The notes beneath the pieces were generated by a model. It did not search any database, was not told the DNA's origin, and was given only the letters and a program-made list of their open reading frames with translations. This document shows positions 45,218 to 56,741 of a stretch of 64,000 bases of DNA, in pieces. This DNA comes from Dromiciops gliroides (Eukaryota; Chordata; Mammalia; Microbiotheria; Microbiotheriidae). How positions within the stretch are numbered: position 1 is the first letter of the stretch; the number at the start of each line of letters is the position of its first letter. The stretch is from positions 720,228,232 to 720,292,231 of the forward strand of contig NC_057861.1 in assembly GCF_019393635.1 (NCBI RefSeq), in the 5' to 3' direction. The position numbers were made by a program, and so were the translations under genes.

Positions 45218-45914
45218 CAAGTACATTTGTCTTTGAAAAATAATCAACAGCAACAACAAAAAATGTGATGTAAAATAAAAAAATGAAGCTAAAGATATTC
45301 AAATTACACTTGAATCTGTGGATTGGTTAGTTTGTCCAGCAGTGCAATTTTTTATTGGTAGAGTTTAACAGTTAAGATAAAGAAAAACTCCAAGGGTCAA
45401 AAATAATAGCTTCAAATCAATATGGTGCTTATGGCCATGCTGGGAAAATAAGCGTACCTAAGCCTATTTACCCCACACCACCCCTTTTTGGGTCTTTACT
45501 ATTCATATTGATTATTAAAAATCACAGGGAGTTTTGAGTAGGTATTATATCATTGATTTTCTGTGTATTCCAGTCATCTAATATACAGCCTAGTACAAAG
45601 TAGGGGCTTGCTCTATAAATCCTTCTTGATTGACTAATTTGGTTGCTTCTATTTTCTAAGAAAACAAAAGAGAATAATGCATTAATAGTATGGATATTTT
45701 TAGATTTTAACCCATTTTCTGCAAATTCAACACCACTGCCCCTTCAGTTGCTTGACTCTTCAGTTCACGCTTAAAGAATGGGTTTGATGAGTTTGTCTCT
45801 GGAACACCTAGGTTCAAAATTAGAATCCTATGGTTTTGAGCTTTCCAGCTTAAATCAGCTATCCTCCTTTCCAAAGTCCCACTACTCTGGGAAGATACAT
45901 TCCACAACGTAAAT

Positions 45915-46045
45915 ACATGCACACATGTAGACATACAAATAGTCTCTATACACATACATATACACACATACACATACATAGTGCATATATACACATACAC
46001 ACGGGGAGACATTCATGCATACATGCATACATGCATACATGTGTG
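45915..46045. repeat. CA/TA and CATA microsatellite
   Basis: CACATACA units followed by perfect CATACATG units. Confidence 0.9.
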
Positions 46046-46790
46046 TCTCTCCAGAAATTAAAAATAATATTTAGGCGTTGGTGGAAAAAAAAAAGGAAGG
46101 GTGGTCTTACAATTGACTTTATTTCATGATCTTAAATTAGATACTTAAGGAGGAAGAAGAAGGAAGTAGCTATTTTCCCTATTCTACTTCTAGAATGTAC
46201 TATATTGCTTATTCTTGTTATATAGCTAGTTTTCCTGCTCCCCAGCATTTGCTGAATTGTCATCAAAACACTTCAGAAGTTTCTTTGATGATTTGGTTTG
46301 TCATTTGGATAGCTTATCTAAAGACATCCCGCTCAACTCAGACCGGGATTATTATAGGTTTAGGTGTCAGTAAGGACATTTTAAACTTCTGTCAACTGAA
46401 TTTTGGTTGTCCAACAACATAACTTCAAGTTTTAACATTATTGCTATTGGAAAAAATAACAACAACAACAACAACAAAAACAACAACTATTCTATCCCTC
46501 CCACAATTTGCAGCTTTGTGTCACCCAGGGTTTTCAAGGAAATAATCAACAAAATTCTCTGGAATATATCTGTTTGGGGGAAAATGTTCATAGTCAGAAA
46601 TATCATAAAATGTAATATTCGTATATTTTGTAAAAGATAAGTTGGCATAAATATAGAGGAAAACATAGAACCAGAAGTTTGAATATAAGGGAATAAAAAA
46701 TGAAAAAAAAAAGAAAATAACAGAACAGTTCTGTAATAAATATCCCAAGTAAAACGTTAAACCCTTCATTCCTCCATTCAACAAAGAATT

Positions 46791-46937
46791 TTTTTTTATG
46801 GTGAGGCAATTGGGGGTTAAGTGAACTTGCCCAGGGTCTTACAGTTAGGAAGTGTTAAGTGTCTGAAGCCAGATTTGAACCCAGGTACTCCTGAATCCAA
46901 GGCCAGTGCTCTATTCACTGCACCACCTAGCTGCCCC
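46791..46937 (-). mobile_element. WSINE1-type SINE, antisense
   Basis: Complete reversed SINE ending CCACCTAGCTGCCCC. TSD TCAACAAAGAATT/TCAACAAGGATTT-like (46778-46790, 46938-46950). Confidence 0.93.
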
Positions 46938-47260
46938 TCAACAAGGATTTAAAAGTACCTATTTGCTACCAAGGCATTATGATAAGCATTAGGAATGAAA
47001 ATACAAAAATGAAAAAGCCTTACTTTCAAAGAAGTTATATTCCATTAAGGGAATCAATGTGTGCACAGAAAATTTAATTTCAAATAGATTTTAAAAGTTG
47101 TTTTGGGGAGGGCATAAGCAGTGTACTGTGGGGAGGGGGTTAAGATAGATTATTCAGGAAGTGATGCTTGAGCAGTGATTTGAAGGAACCTAGAAATTCT
47201 CCAAGTTAAATATGAGACAGGAGCCCATTCCAAACATGGATGACAAAAAAAAAAGGCAAA
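46938..47260 (+). repeat. Old dispersed repeat, unclassified
   Basis: AACAAGGATTTAAAAGTACC, TACCAAGGCATTATGATAAG, then GATGCTTGAGCAGTGATTTG. Related phrases occur at 41940-42230 and 43455-43600, in the same order, suggesting one ancient interspersed family (possibly an L3-type LINE end). Confidence 0.45.
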
Positions 47261-47539
47261 GTGAGTAGAGATGGGCATTCTTTTAGGGGGAACAGAAGAT
47301 AGGTCTGTTTGAGGGGAACAAAGATTGTATGTAAGAAAACAATACGGAGATATATCTTAGAAGGTAGTCAGGAACCAGGATGTATTATAAAATGACTATA
47401 AAATCAAATAGAGGGTTTTATTTCTTTATTTTAAAGACAAAATAGAAGTCCTGAAACTTCTGAAGAAGGAAAATGACATGGTTCAAACAATTATTTTGGT
47501 ATGTCAGTTGTTCGCTCTATGGAGAAATAATTTTAAATG

Positions 47540-47850
47540 ATCAAAGGAATGGAGTCAGAGAAATCACAGACTTATACGAACTGATGCCATATAGGTGAGC
47601 AGAAACAGGAGAACAATTCATACTAGAACATCAGAATAGTAAATACAAAGAACCCTGAACGACTTAAGAACTCAGATCTAATGCAATGGTTACCATGAAT
47701 CTTGAAAATTAATGATGAAGTATGTTAACCACTTCCTGCAAGGGAGGTAAGGACTCACAGTGCAGAATGAGAAATGTATATTTGAAATGACCAATGAGGG
47801 AATTTGTTTTGCTTGTCTATACATATGCCGTTACAAGAATTTTGTTTTTC
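47540..47850 (+). mobile_element. L1-like 3' end (copy I), diverged
   Basis: ACTTATACGAACTGATGCCA, GAGCAGAAACAGGAGAACAA and TGCTTGTCTATACATATGCC follow the L1 ORF2-end/3' UTR order, in an older subfamily than copies E and F. Confidence 0.6.
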
Positions 47851-48032
47851 CTCCCTCCTTCCTTCCTTCCTTCATCTTTACTTCTTCCATTTTCTTCCTC
47901 TCTTTCTTCCTCCCACCTTTTACTCCTTGCTTTCCTTCCCTTTCCTCCTATTTTTCCTCTTCCTTCTCTATCTCTCCCTTTTCCCTTTTCCCTCTGGCTC
48001 CCTTTCCCTCCCCCCTCCTATCCCTCTTTCCA
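47851..48032. repeat. CCTT-rich polypyrimidine tract
   Basis: About 180 bp of CTTCCTCC-type sequence. Three overlapping open frames of Ser/Phe/Pro/Leu on the plus strand are artefacts. Confidence 0.9.
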
Positions 48033-48771
48033 GTAAGAAAGTGAAAGCCTGTTTGTTAAGTAGGGGAAAATAATTTAAAAACCCCCCACAAAGCCCACCA
48101 TGTTGATTTATTTCTATAGTCCTTTCAGGTAGGGAGGCTGCGTTTAGGTGTTTTCTAAGCTCCAGTAGGGTTAAAACTGATTGTCTGCCATATTATATCT
48201 GGTATCAATTTATTTAACCTCTGAGAGTGGAATGTCACTAGATTGCCCAATGTGAAACAAACTAACCTTTCTCTGAAAACAATCTAGCAGGTTCAGATTT
48301 GCATGTCAATCTATATTGGATTCAGATCCATAAATATTCATTGCACTTATAGCCTGGATGAGATACAGAGATCAAATTTTAAAGCCAAACAAAATGAAAC
48401 AATAGTTCAACTAATGGATTACAGGGGAAAAAAAAAACATTAGGATGTTTTTGAAATCGTCCAGGTGTTCAGTGATGGGGGCCTGAGCTAGTATGGTGGT
48501 CTTGTGACTGGAAAAAAGGGAGGAAGATACCAGATAAATTGTGGCAGTTGAATCAAGATTTGACAAGATGTTTCCAAATGAATGAGAGTGAAACATGCTA
48601 CTGACTCCGGTCACAAACTTAAGTTCATGAAAGGATAGTTGTGATTGCAGCAAAAATATAAGAACTTCATGTGGTAGAAGGTAGGATAATAAATTCAGTA
48701 TCAGAAATATTGATATTTTGATACACATTACAATAACTGGAGTTGCCCAACAAGTAATTAGGGAAGTGAAG
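48033..48771. other. Unclassified intronic DNA
   Basis: The minus-strand 136-codon open frame (48411-48821) has no recognised homology. The stretch CAGGTGTTCAGTGATGGG... is repeat-like, but I cannot name the family. Confidence 0.4.
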
Positions 48772-48879
48772 CTGTATTTTAGATCATTTTCCATTAACCA
48801 AATGACACAGTGATGTGACAACAGTCTTTCACCACACTAATGACTTCTCTGTGATCAATTTTTCTGTATATGACATTTA
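48772..48879 (+). repeat. 108-bp unclassified repeat, copy 1
   Basis: Begins CTGTATTTTAGATCATTTTC. The same 108 bp, without indels and with 5 mismatches (about 95% identity), occurs at 62497-62604. The flanks are unrelated. Confidence 0.9.
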
Positions 48880-48979
48880 GAGGGCATAAGAAAATTAGAT
48901 ATTTAGGATTTATCTTCATAGAAGATACTGGAACTGACTGGAGCTGATAAAACAACAATAGCAACAAAATATCTAGAAG

Positions 48980-49673
48980 GGGAGTTACAAGAGGAATTAG
49001 ACAGTAATACCATACTAGTGGAGGATCTGAATCTCCCCCTCTCAGAATTAGATAAATCTAGCCTAAAAATAAATAAGAAAGAAGTGAAAGAGTGTGAACT
49101 GATTAATAGAAAAGTTAGACATGATAGACGTCTGGAGAAAACTGATATGGGAATAGAAAAGGAGGAATTCAGAGAAACCTGGAGGGATTTGCATGAACTG
49201 ATGATGAGTGAGATGAGCAGAACCAGAAGAACATTGTACACAGTATCATCAACATTGTGTGTTGATCTACTGTGATGGACTAGATTCTCCTCACCAATGC
49301 AATGGTACAGAAGAATTCTGGGGGACCCATGATGGAAGAGGATCTCCAAATCCAGAAAAAAAAAAAGAACTGGAGTATAGATGCTGATTGAACCATGCTA
49401 TCTCTTTTGCTTTTTGTGCTGTTGATTTTCTATTTTGAAGTTCTTCCTCATTGCTCTAATTATTCTTTTATATCATAACTAATACAGAAATATGTTTAAT
49501 GTTATTATGTATATTTTTATATAAAACATATATATATGACCTATATCAGATTACCTGCTGAATTGGGGAGGGGGGAGGGAGAAAACTCTGAAATTGGAAA
49601 GCTTGTATAAAAAAAATGTTGAGAACTATTTTACATGTAACTGGAAAAAATGAAATATTTTTATCAGAAAAAA
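48980..49673 (+). mobile_element. Internally deleted L1 (copy H) with perfect TSD
   Basis: A 694-bp element between AAAATATCTAGAAG repeats (48966-48979 and 49674-49687, 14 bp perfect). It begins in the ORF2 endonuclease region (LNLPLSELDKSSLKINKKE), then jumps at about 49160 to the C-terminal region (FRETWRDLHELMMSEMSRTRRTL) and 3' UTR. All of the reverse transcriptase is missing. The 85-codon frame 49018-49275 spans the junction. Confidence 0.92.
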
Positions 49674-49834
49674 AAAATATCTAGAAGAAGACAGAAAATA
49701 GGAGGGGATCCAGGACAAAACTCTGAGGTAAACCTATGGTACTAGGAAAACACTGATTTTTTCTGTAAAGGATTCTGAGAAAAAACTAAAGACATAGAAG
49801 AACTAGGAGAATTAATGTTGTAAAAAAAAATAGC

Positions 49835-50181
49835 TTTTCTGGTGTGAAGATCTCCCCATGCCAACATGCCCTCTTGCAAACGATCTCCCACATCCCTCTC
49901 CTGAGGAGGAGAAACAGAAAAACAAGAAGAAGCCCCTATTGCAGAGTCTGAACTCGTATTTCATGGATATAAAGTGTCCAGGCTGCTATAAAATCAACAC
50001 TGTCTTCCCCCATGCACAAACAGTGCTTCTCTGTGTCAGATGCTCCACTGTACTTTGTCAGCCTACAAGAGGAAGGCAAGACGTACAGAAGGATGCTCCT
50101 TCAGAAGAAAGCAGCACTAATGACTGAATCAAGATGAAAGAGGAAGTGTAAAGAATAAAACAAATTTGGTATAAAAAAAAA
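49835..50181 (+). pseudogene. RPS27: RPS27 processed pseudogene
   Basis: RPS27 (eS27) is a small zinc-finger protein of the 40S ribosomal subunit. The frame from ATG 49858 reads [19 protein letters not shown], then [15 protein letters not shown], then [13 protein letters not shown]. Both Cys pairs of the C4 zinc finger (CPGC and CVRC) are kept. There is an extra codon insertion near the start. A one-base frameshift near 50075 replaces the normal C-terminus (family end …FRRKQH, whose codons and TAA survive in another frame, ending 50120); the open frame runs to 50127. It has no introns, an AATAAA at 50154-50159 and an A tail at 50173-50181. It could derive from RPS27 or the near-identical RPS27L. 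It lies antisense within the contactin intron. Confidence 0.93.
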
Positions 50182-50474
50182 GTTTTGCCGGGTATGTCTT
50201 GACAGTGGTCAACAGTGTCAAATGCTAGAGAGATCTAAAAAAATGCTAGAGTTTGAAATAGAAAACTCCCCAGATTCATGACCTAGAATAACGAGTTTCT
50301 ATTTCCTTAGAAACTATTTCACTAGGGATCATACATTATTTTATCAAGCCCTAGGGGTTATTCTGGTTAGATTGCCATGAATTCTAATATGTGGAACCAC
50401 AAAATAGAAGACTGGGATGGCAAGGTATACATAGCTACCATTCTTCCCTACCCTCACATATGAGATCTTTGCTT
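50182..50474. other. Unclassified intronic DNA
   Basis: Nothing recognisable. Confidence 0.4.
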
Positions 50475-50489
50475 CATATTTCACAGGGG

Positions 50490-50860
50490 AAGGCAGCTAG
50501 GTGGTGCAGTGGATAGAGCACTGGCCCTGGATTCAGGAGGACCTGAGTTCAAATCTGGCCTCAGACCCTTAAAAATTACTAGCTGACAGGGCAGCTAGGT
50601 GGTGCAATGGATAGAACACTGGCCCTGGAATCAGGAGTACCTGAGTTCAAATCCGGCCTCAGACACTTATACTTACTAGCTGTGTGACCCTGGGCAAGTC
50701 ACTTAACCCCAATTGCCTCGCTAAAACAAAACAAAACAAAACAAAACAAAACAAAACAAAACAATTACTAGCTGTGTGACCCTAGGAAAGTCACTTAACC
50801 CCAATTGCCTCACCAAAAAACCAACAAAAAACCAACAAAAAAACAAACAAACAAAAAACC
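50490..50860 (+). mobile_element. WSINE1-type SINE (outer copy of a nest)
   Basis: Perfect 15-bp TSD CATATTTCACAGGGG (50475-50489 and 50861-50875). The element is interrupted in its CORE at 50585 by a second WSINE and resumes at 50763. The tail is (CAAAAAA)-rich. Confidence 0.96.
50586..50762 (+). mobile_element. WSINE1-type SINE (inner copy of a nest)
   Basis: Inserted in the outer SINE with a perfect 12-bp TSD AATTACTAGCTG (50574-50585 and 50763-50774). Its tail is an (AAAAC)n microsatellite of about seven to eight units. Confidence 0.96.
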
Positions 50861-50929
50861 CATATTTCACAGGGGTAAAAAAAAACACTTCTTAAAAGCT
50901 CCATTTTCTCCACTTCTCATCTCAAGTCC

Positions 50930-52100
50930 CCCAGATTCCTCCTTCTAGCATTTCAGTCTTCTCTCCTGTTTTTTATTAACAGGTACCAATTCTCCTGCCA
51001 AGGCAAATTCTTCTATACAAAAAAGTAAACCTATTCCATGCCTTTTTCTTTCTTTTTCTCATGGCTTTTTCACTAGCAGATTTTCCCTTTTCTCACCATC
51101 TCTCTTTCGTTTAGATTCATTCTTCCCCTATATACAGGCTAATTTCCTACTGCCCACCAGTATACTCATCTTCAAAAAAACTTTCAGCCTTTTCATCTGT
51201 CCCAAGAGGTATTATGGAACACATCTCATATTTTGTAGTTCAACTCCTCCTTTGATAGGTATCCCCATTTCATCTCTTCTCTCTTAACTCTTAAAAAATC
51301 GGTTTCCACCACGATCAGTCCATGAAACTCCTTTTTACAAAGCTACAAATGATCTATTTGCCACGGTGTGATAGCCTTTTCTCAGCCCTCATCATTTCTG
51401 ACTTGGCTTTAGCTTTGCCAATCGCTCCTCGCTATTGCTCACAACATAACTAATCTGTTGTCAGTTTTGATGATTTTTCCTATATACACCTTTTATGCAT
51501 GCCCCCTGCTATGCTCTGAATCTGTGGCACCTCATGCCAGTCCTGCTGCAGTCCTGTTGATCTTTTGGCCACATACCTATCCCAACTATAGTCCCTCCTC
51601 CTCTCCAATGTTGAAATGATCTTCCTAAAAGGTATAAGTCCAGTTGTTCCTTATTGACTCTAGCATTAAAAAAATAGCATACAGAACCATTCATAACCTT
51701 TCCCCCTGCAAAATGTGATCCAATTACATTAGCCTTTTGATGTTCCTCCCACAAGATACTTCCAACTTGGGGAATTTTTACTGGCTGATCCCATGATTGG
51801 AATGTTCTCCCTCCTCTTTTCTTCCTCTTGGTTTCTTAAAGTGCCAGCTAAAATCTCTTCTTCTATTAAAAACAAACAAAAACCTTTACAATTACCCTTT
51901 AATGCAATTGTCCTTTTTTTGTTCATTATTTCCAATTTACCACGTATGTGTATGTGTATGTATAGTAATTATTTGCAGGTTGTCTCCCCCAGCTTCATTT
52001 GTCTGAGTTCCTTGAGAGCAGGAATTGTCCACTGCCTTACTTTGTATCCCTAGTGATTAGCATAGTGCGTCAAATTTGAATGGCAGACTAATTGACATCT
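50930..52100 (+). mobile_element. L2 LINE, ORF2 end and 3' region
   Basis: 51580-52070 is clear L2: CCAATGTTGAAATGATCTTC, GTATAAGTCCAGTTGTTCCT, TTGGAATGTTCTCCCTCCTC and GAGTTCCTTGAGAGCAGGAA. The left part (50930-51480) has weaker L2-like pyrimidine-rich blocks. The small open frames here are not genes. Confidence 0.72.
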
Positions 52101-52341
52101 GTTAGGTAGGTGAGTATATCTCTTAAAATAAATTATGCATTTTTTGCAACTTCTTGCTTGAGAGACAAGCTATAGAAACTGGATGATCATGAGGTATACT
52201 TTTACCTACAGTTTTCACCTCAAACATAAACTCCTTAATTTTTCACACTGTTCAGAAAATTAATAAACACCTTGTACTTGCTACTGCCTCATTTCTCACT
52301 GGCATAATAAAATAGCCCAAAACCAATACAGTGAAACTTAC

Positions 52342-52510
52342 TTGATATTTTAGGAATCCTAATTTTTTCACTGCTGCTACCATCTCCACCATCACTGACT
52401 GTTCTTATTTCAATTATGTAATCTTCTTCAAAGGGAACAAGAAGCTCAGCAGATGTATTATTTGTTTCCAAAATATATGTTTTACTTTGTCTGTTTTGCC
52501 TGTATAAAAT
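52342..52510 (-). CDS. CNTN6: Contactin (CNTN6-like) penultimate coding exon, end of last FNIII domain
   Basis: Contactins are GPI-anchored neural cell-adhesion proteins with six Ig and four FNIII domains. This 169-bp exon has a TTTATTTAG acceptor, opens in phase 0 with [18 protein letters not shown] and continues [20 protein letters not shown], then [18 protein letters not shown]. It ends at donor GTAAGT in phase 1. The E-D-Y-I-I-E-I strand with the GGDG-SSE turn is diagnostic of the last contactin FNIII domain, and the wording fits CNTN6 better than CNTN1, 3, 4 or 5 as I remember them. The reading frame is fully open and conserved. It follows the exon at 55560-55672 (…GYK|ILYR…). Assignment to CNTN6 rather than a paralogue is from memory. 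Confidence 0.93.
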
Positions 52511-55500
52511 CTAAATAAAATTAAATATTAAAATTAATGGTGGATTTTATTTCTTTTTAAATTCCATGTAAGTTTATCTCTCTCCAGCTGTTTCTGTAAA
52601 TTGCTAATAACACCACATTTATTATTTCTTGACAATATTTTTTCCTATACTGATCCACTCTATTTCCACATCAATTTTCTAGTCTATTCCTTTATAGAGG
52701 AGGTATGAGAAGAGTACTAAGAACCATGAATATCTGCTTTAGAATAAAGACACATGGTAGGAAACACACATACTTTTGTCCATGTACAGAATTATTGTAC
52801 CTATCACTGAATCTCTTTGACATGGCAGGTATGAAGAAGGGAAACATGGATTTATGAATCTAGCAACCCAGAAAACCAATGATACCTCCTGAGCCTAACT
52901 GTTAAGATAGAAAAATAGGCATATCCTTGTGCTTTTTGAGATCATCTTTTCACTGTGCTGCCTAAACTTTGGCAAAGTTAGCATCCCTTTCCTCAAGGAA
53001 TCTTGAAATCTATCTCTGTAAGGCCTGATTCTAATAGATGAACTTTTGCCTCATCATGACAGGAATGGAGTCCCTATCCACATCTCAGCTATCTCCTCCA
53101 AAACTTATGGCTCCTATTATGTGCCTTCTACCTCCATTAAAATATAAAGTCCTTGAGGATGTCTGCCTAACATCGCTGTCCTCAGTGCTCAGCTTATTAT
53201 CTGTAGCAATGTCCCTCATTTCCCAGTCATGTAGTTTGAAAAGGTGGAACTTCCAGTATAGCACAACCCCAAAATGAAATCTTCTTATAAAATATGGGGG
53301 AATTCTTGTCTAGTTCTAGATGTTGAATTTGCTTCATAAATATCCTCAAAATCAAGAATTCTAGGACACAGCCTTCTAACAAGAGGATAAGTATTTCTTG
53401 ATGCAAGGAAATAATCCAGGATTGGGGAGCTACAGTAAAGAGGAGGATCATCAATGACTTACAATGATGGGATGAGGGAACAAAAGTAATTGGATACTTC
53501 CTCTTGCTATATCAATGTGCTATTGGGATGGGATAGATGTAGCTACCCCTATTTGAGAGGATGCCTATGCATTCTGAAGGTATTTCTTGAATGAACTTGA
53601 GGCTCACCAGAATGGAAATAGGTTTAGGTTGAATTTTTTGTTCTATTATGGTTATTTTTATTTATTTGTTTATTTTTGCAATTTGGGGAAGAGAGCAGAA
53701 TGCAGAATAGGAGTGCCATACTAAATGAATTAATTGCTACGTTGAGTAATTTATGCTACTTGGGGTAATTTTTCATCCATCTAAGTTATTTTCTAGACAT
53801 GAATTCTGTTCAGAAGTTTTCAAGCTGAAACTATGGGCGTGAGCATAGTGGGAGAAGGTATGTAGAATTTGGGGGGAGAGAGGACTGAATCAGGGCCAAT
53901 GTAAGAAATGGTTGGTACAATCCTAGAATCTGAGTTATGTATCCCCTGGCTATCTATATCTCTCTCTGTCTCTATCTCTATCTCTATTTCTACCTCTATC
54001 TCTATCTTCATTTGAGTATATACCATTTTTTCCTTTTGGACTGAAAGCTACAAAAAGAACAGAGATTACATCTCATCAAAATTGTGTATATTATAGCATC
54101 CAGCACAATAATTTGTATACATTAGGTGCTTGATAAATGCTTGCTGACCTGACCTGAATGATAAAATTATCATATCATCATTGTATGACTAATTCTTTTC
54201 TTTTGGTATGACTAATTCTTAACAAACTGAATTAGAGAGGTGATGTTTTATTTTTCATTAAACTTAGTTACTCTTGTTAAAGAAAAAAAAATTGGCCACT
54301 GTGTCTAAAAATCACACAATTTATCTTTATTAATTAAGTGGCTTGAGGATATTATCTTTAGAGCATGCTGTGAAGAGTCAGTATTTAGTTTGGAAAAGTT
54401 TCAAATGCTGGTGTATTTATCTGCCAAGATATGATGCCCATTAACACTGATGGAAGTGGAAATGATTTACTCTGGTACCCCTGATGCATTTCTACTAAAT
54501 CATTTATCTGTTGTCACAAGGGTCCATCTTCCTGGAACAAAGAGTGTTTGGAACATAAGCGATAGTCTTTTGCTTAGACTTCTTAGATCCCTCCAGGCTT
54601 CTCTATCAATGACTTACTTATCTGCATCATAACCAATTATTGGCTTGTGAGAGGGGCCTACATACCTGTTGCCTGATGAATCATTTCTGTATTCAAATAG
54701 ATAACTTACTGAAGCTTTATATTTCTCTGTTCCATAAACACAGTGAGACAACAAATGCTTTCTTCTGATGCATAAATATGACGAACTTGTCTCTGCACAT
54801 ATTTATTAAAAATGAATGCTATTTGTTTCATTAGCATGGCATATGATTTTTAAAATATAGTCAAACTATTTTATCACATGTTTAGGTAGGCCTTAGGGCC
54901 TAGGCAATCCATTTATGGCAGATTTTGGAAGAACATAGGCAGAAGAATTGTGTGAAATGAAGAACTGTGGAGAGTTGTAATTTGCACTATTGGAGGAAAT
55001 AGCTACATTGATGAGAACAAGTGTGGTGTCTGGGAAAGAGAGGTACATTTTTTGAACCAGAGGACTCAGAGTCTAATCCTGCCTCTGTTACTACTTGAGT
55101 AATCATGTGACAGGCATTCTTTTTCTCTCTAGGCCTCCGTTTTCCTGTAATCAGAGGGAACTAGATTTGATGGCCTCTGTGATCTAAATCTATGATCCTA
55201 TAAAATAAAAACATTAAGATACTTGAAACATATTCTTTTTGGAGGAGGGGTTAATGCCAAGTTAATCAAGAAGATTATTAAAAATAAAAACAGCTAGAGT
55301 TCAGTTGTTAGAATGCTGGACATGGAATTAGAAATAAAAGCATTCATGTGTTGTCTCCAACAGAGAATAGGCTGTAGGACCTTGGTCAATCAGTTAAATT
55401 TCAGTTCTCTAGTCAACTATATAAAGCTAATCTACGAAGTTATTTTAGTGGACTCATGGATCTTGTGAAGGGAATACCCTGTGTTATGTAAAGTAACAGA

Positions 55501-55559
55501 TGCTACATATATTTCCATAATTGAGATGATTTTTAAAATGTAGATTTCTCTATACTCAC
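52511..55559 (-). other. Contactin intron (3.05 kb) with old repeats
   Basis: Donor GTGAGT (55554-55559) and acceptor TTTAG (ending 52511), both on the minus strand. It contains a TCTATC-type tract (53945-54010), an L2 3' end (54020-54160, GCATCCAGCACAATAA), and CORE-SINE fragments at about 55033-55205 and 55295-55510. 52600-53930 and 54161-55030 hold nothing I can name; the plus-strand open frame at 54450-54632 is unsupported. Confidence 0.75.
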
Positions 55560-55672
55560 TTTGTAGCCCAACACATCAGACTCGTTTTCCATGGTTTTAA
55601 CATGTTCCCAATTCAAACATAATTTTGAGTTTTTCAGTTTCCAGGCTATGTTTGTTGGTGCTTGGCTTGGAG
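55560..55672 (-). CDS. CNTN6: Contactin (CNTN6-like) coding exon, start of last FNIII domain
   Basis: This 113-bp exon enters in phase 1 after a TATTTTCGAAG acceptor and leaves in phase 0 at AAA|GTGAGT. It reads PSQAPTNIAWKLKNSKLCLN, then WEHVKTMENESDVLGYK, then joins ILYRQ in the next exon. The PPSQ-type start, the N-x-x-W and L-N-W residues of the FNIII B/C strands, and the 'V-K-x-M-E-N-E-S-x-V-x-G-Y-K' phrase are contactin-specific. The frame is open with no damage. The exon just upstream was not found within the window, so it lies beyond position 64000 or was missed. Confidence 0.92.
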
Positions 55673-56741
55673 CTTCGAAAATAGATAATCACAAGATACA
55701 AATGAATATTAATTTGTTTATGGTTGCTGAGTGACCCATCAACATGAAAAGGCAAATAAGTCATGGCTGCTTAACATTAGAAGGAGTTAAATGGTTGCAA
55801 TGCCATTATAAATACCATATTAATTCTAATCAGGGGGAGGTAATTGATTCAAATTCTACTCACTTGGGAGTGTATTTTAGAGAAGACATCGAATGAATAA
55901 TGGCTTTGTGCTTGTTCAACATTAATTTCTTAATAATTGCTGTTGAATTTGTTTACCTTCCTGCATGTTAATAGTTTTAAGACATCATTAAACATGTTTT
56001 CCAGTTGACCATTAATCTATGGATACCAAAAATGTGACAGTCTCAATATACTTATTGCCATCTTGTCAACAATATGGTCAGAATTGCTTTTCTGATATCA
56101 CCTATCCCTACCTTGCCATTTTTTTTACTACTGTCTAAAATATGAACTATATAATGTGTGATGTTTTCTAATGTAAGGAGTTTTACCTGAAACACAGATG
56201 TACACACACATGATACACACATTTAAAGAGAACAAAAGAGTATTCTTCTGATGATACTTTAACTCTTTGAGAAAAGGAATGCTACATTCATTGAAAAGTT
56301 AAAAATAAAAGTCACCATAAGGACAATGGATAAGCACACAATTGTAAAGAACAGATGAAAGCAAAATAAAAATAATAAGTAGTGCCAGTGACATATATGA
56401 TGTGGATGTAGAGACATCTATTTAGAAAAAATACATGCACAAGAGAGTGTGAGAAACACACTATAGACAGCTCATGTGAATTATTAGTATCCATATGATG
56501 TCAAGAAAGCCTAAGAAAAATCCAAGGATGTTAGGTAAACTTCCTATAAGGAATTTATGTGAATATATGGAAAAGAATTCCATATATTAAACATAGATGG
56601 GTTATGATTTGTTTCCATGTAGGAAATAATCACATTGATAAAAATCAAAAGTCCAATGAACTATCAGAACATATTAAAAATTTGAAACTTAGTGTTATCT
56701 TATAGCTTCATTCTAAATTATCATTCTTAATGATTCTTTAG

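Larger units (their letters stand above)
44641..52341 (-). other. Last intron of the contactin gene (7.7 kb)
   Basis: Bounded by donor GTAAGT at 52336-52341 and acceptor ACAG at 44641-44644 on the minus strand. It holds two antisense WSINEs, a WSINE nest, L1 fragments, an RPS27 pseudogene, an L2 and microsatellites, each listed on its own. 44641-45057 and 46046-46777 contain nothing else nameable except a short ATCT tract near 44858-44892. Confidence 0.75.

Noticed and set aside
47760-48073. Three overlapping Ser/Phe/Pro-rich open frames
   Set aside because: They are translations of a CCTT polypyrimidine tract in three frames.
54450-54632. Possible extra contactin exon
   Set aside because: It is on the wrong strand. 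The contactin exons on both sides join directly in phase without it.
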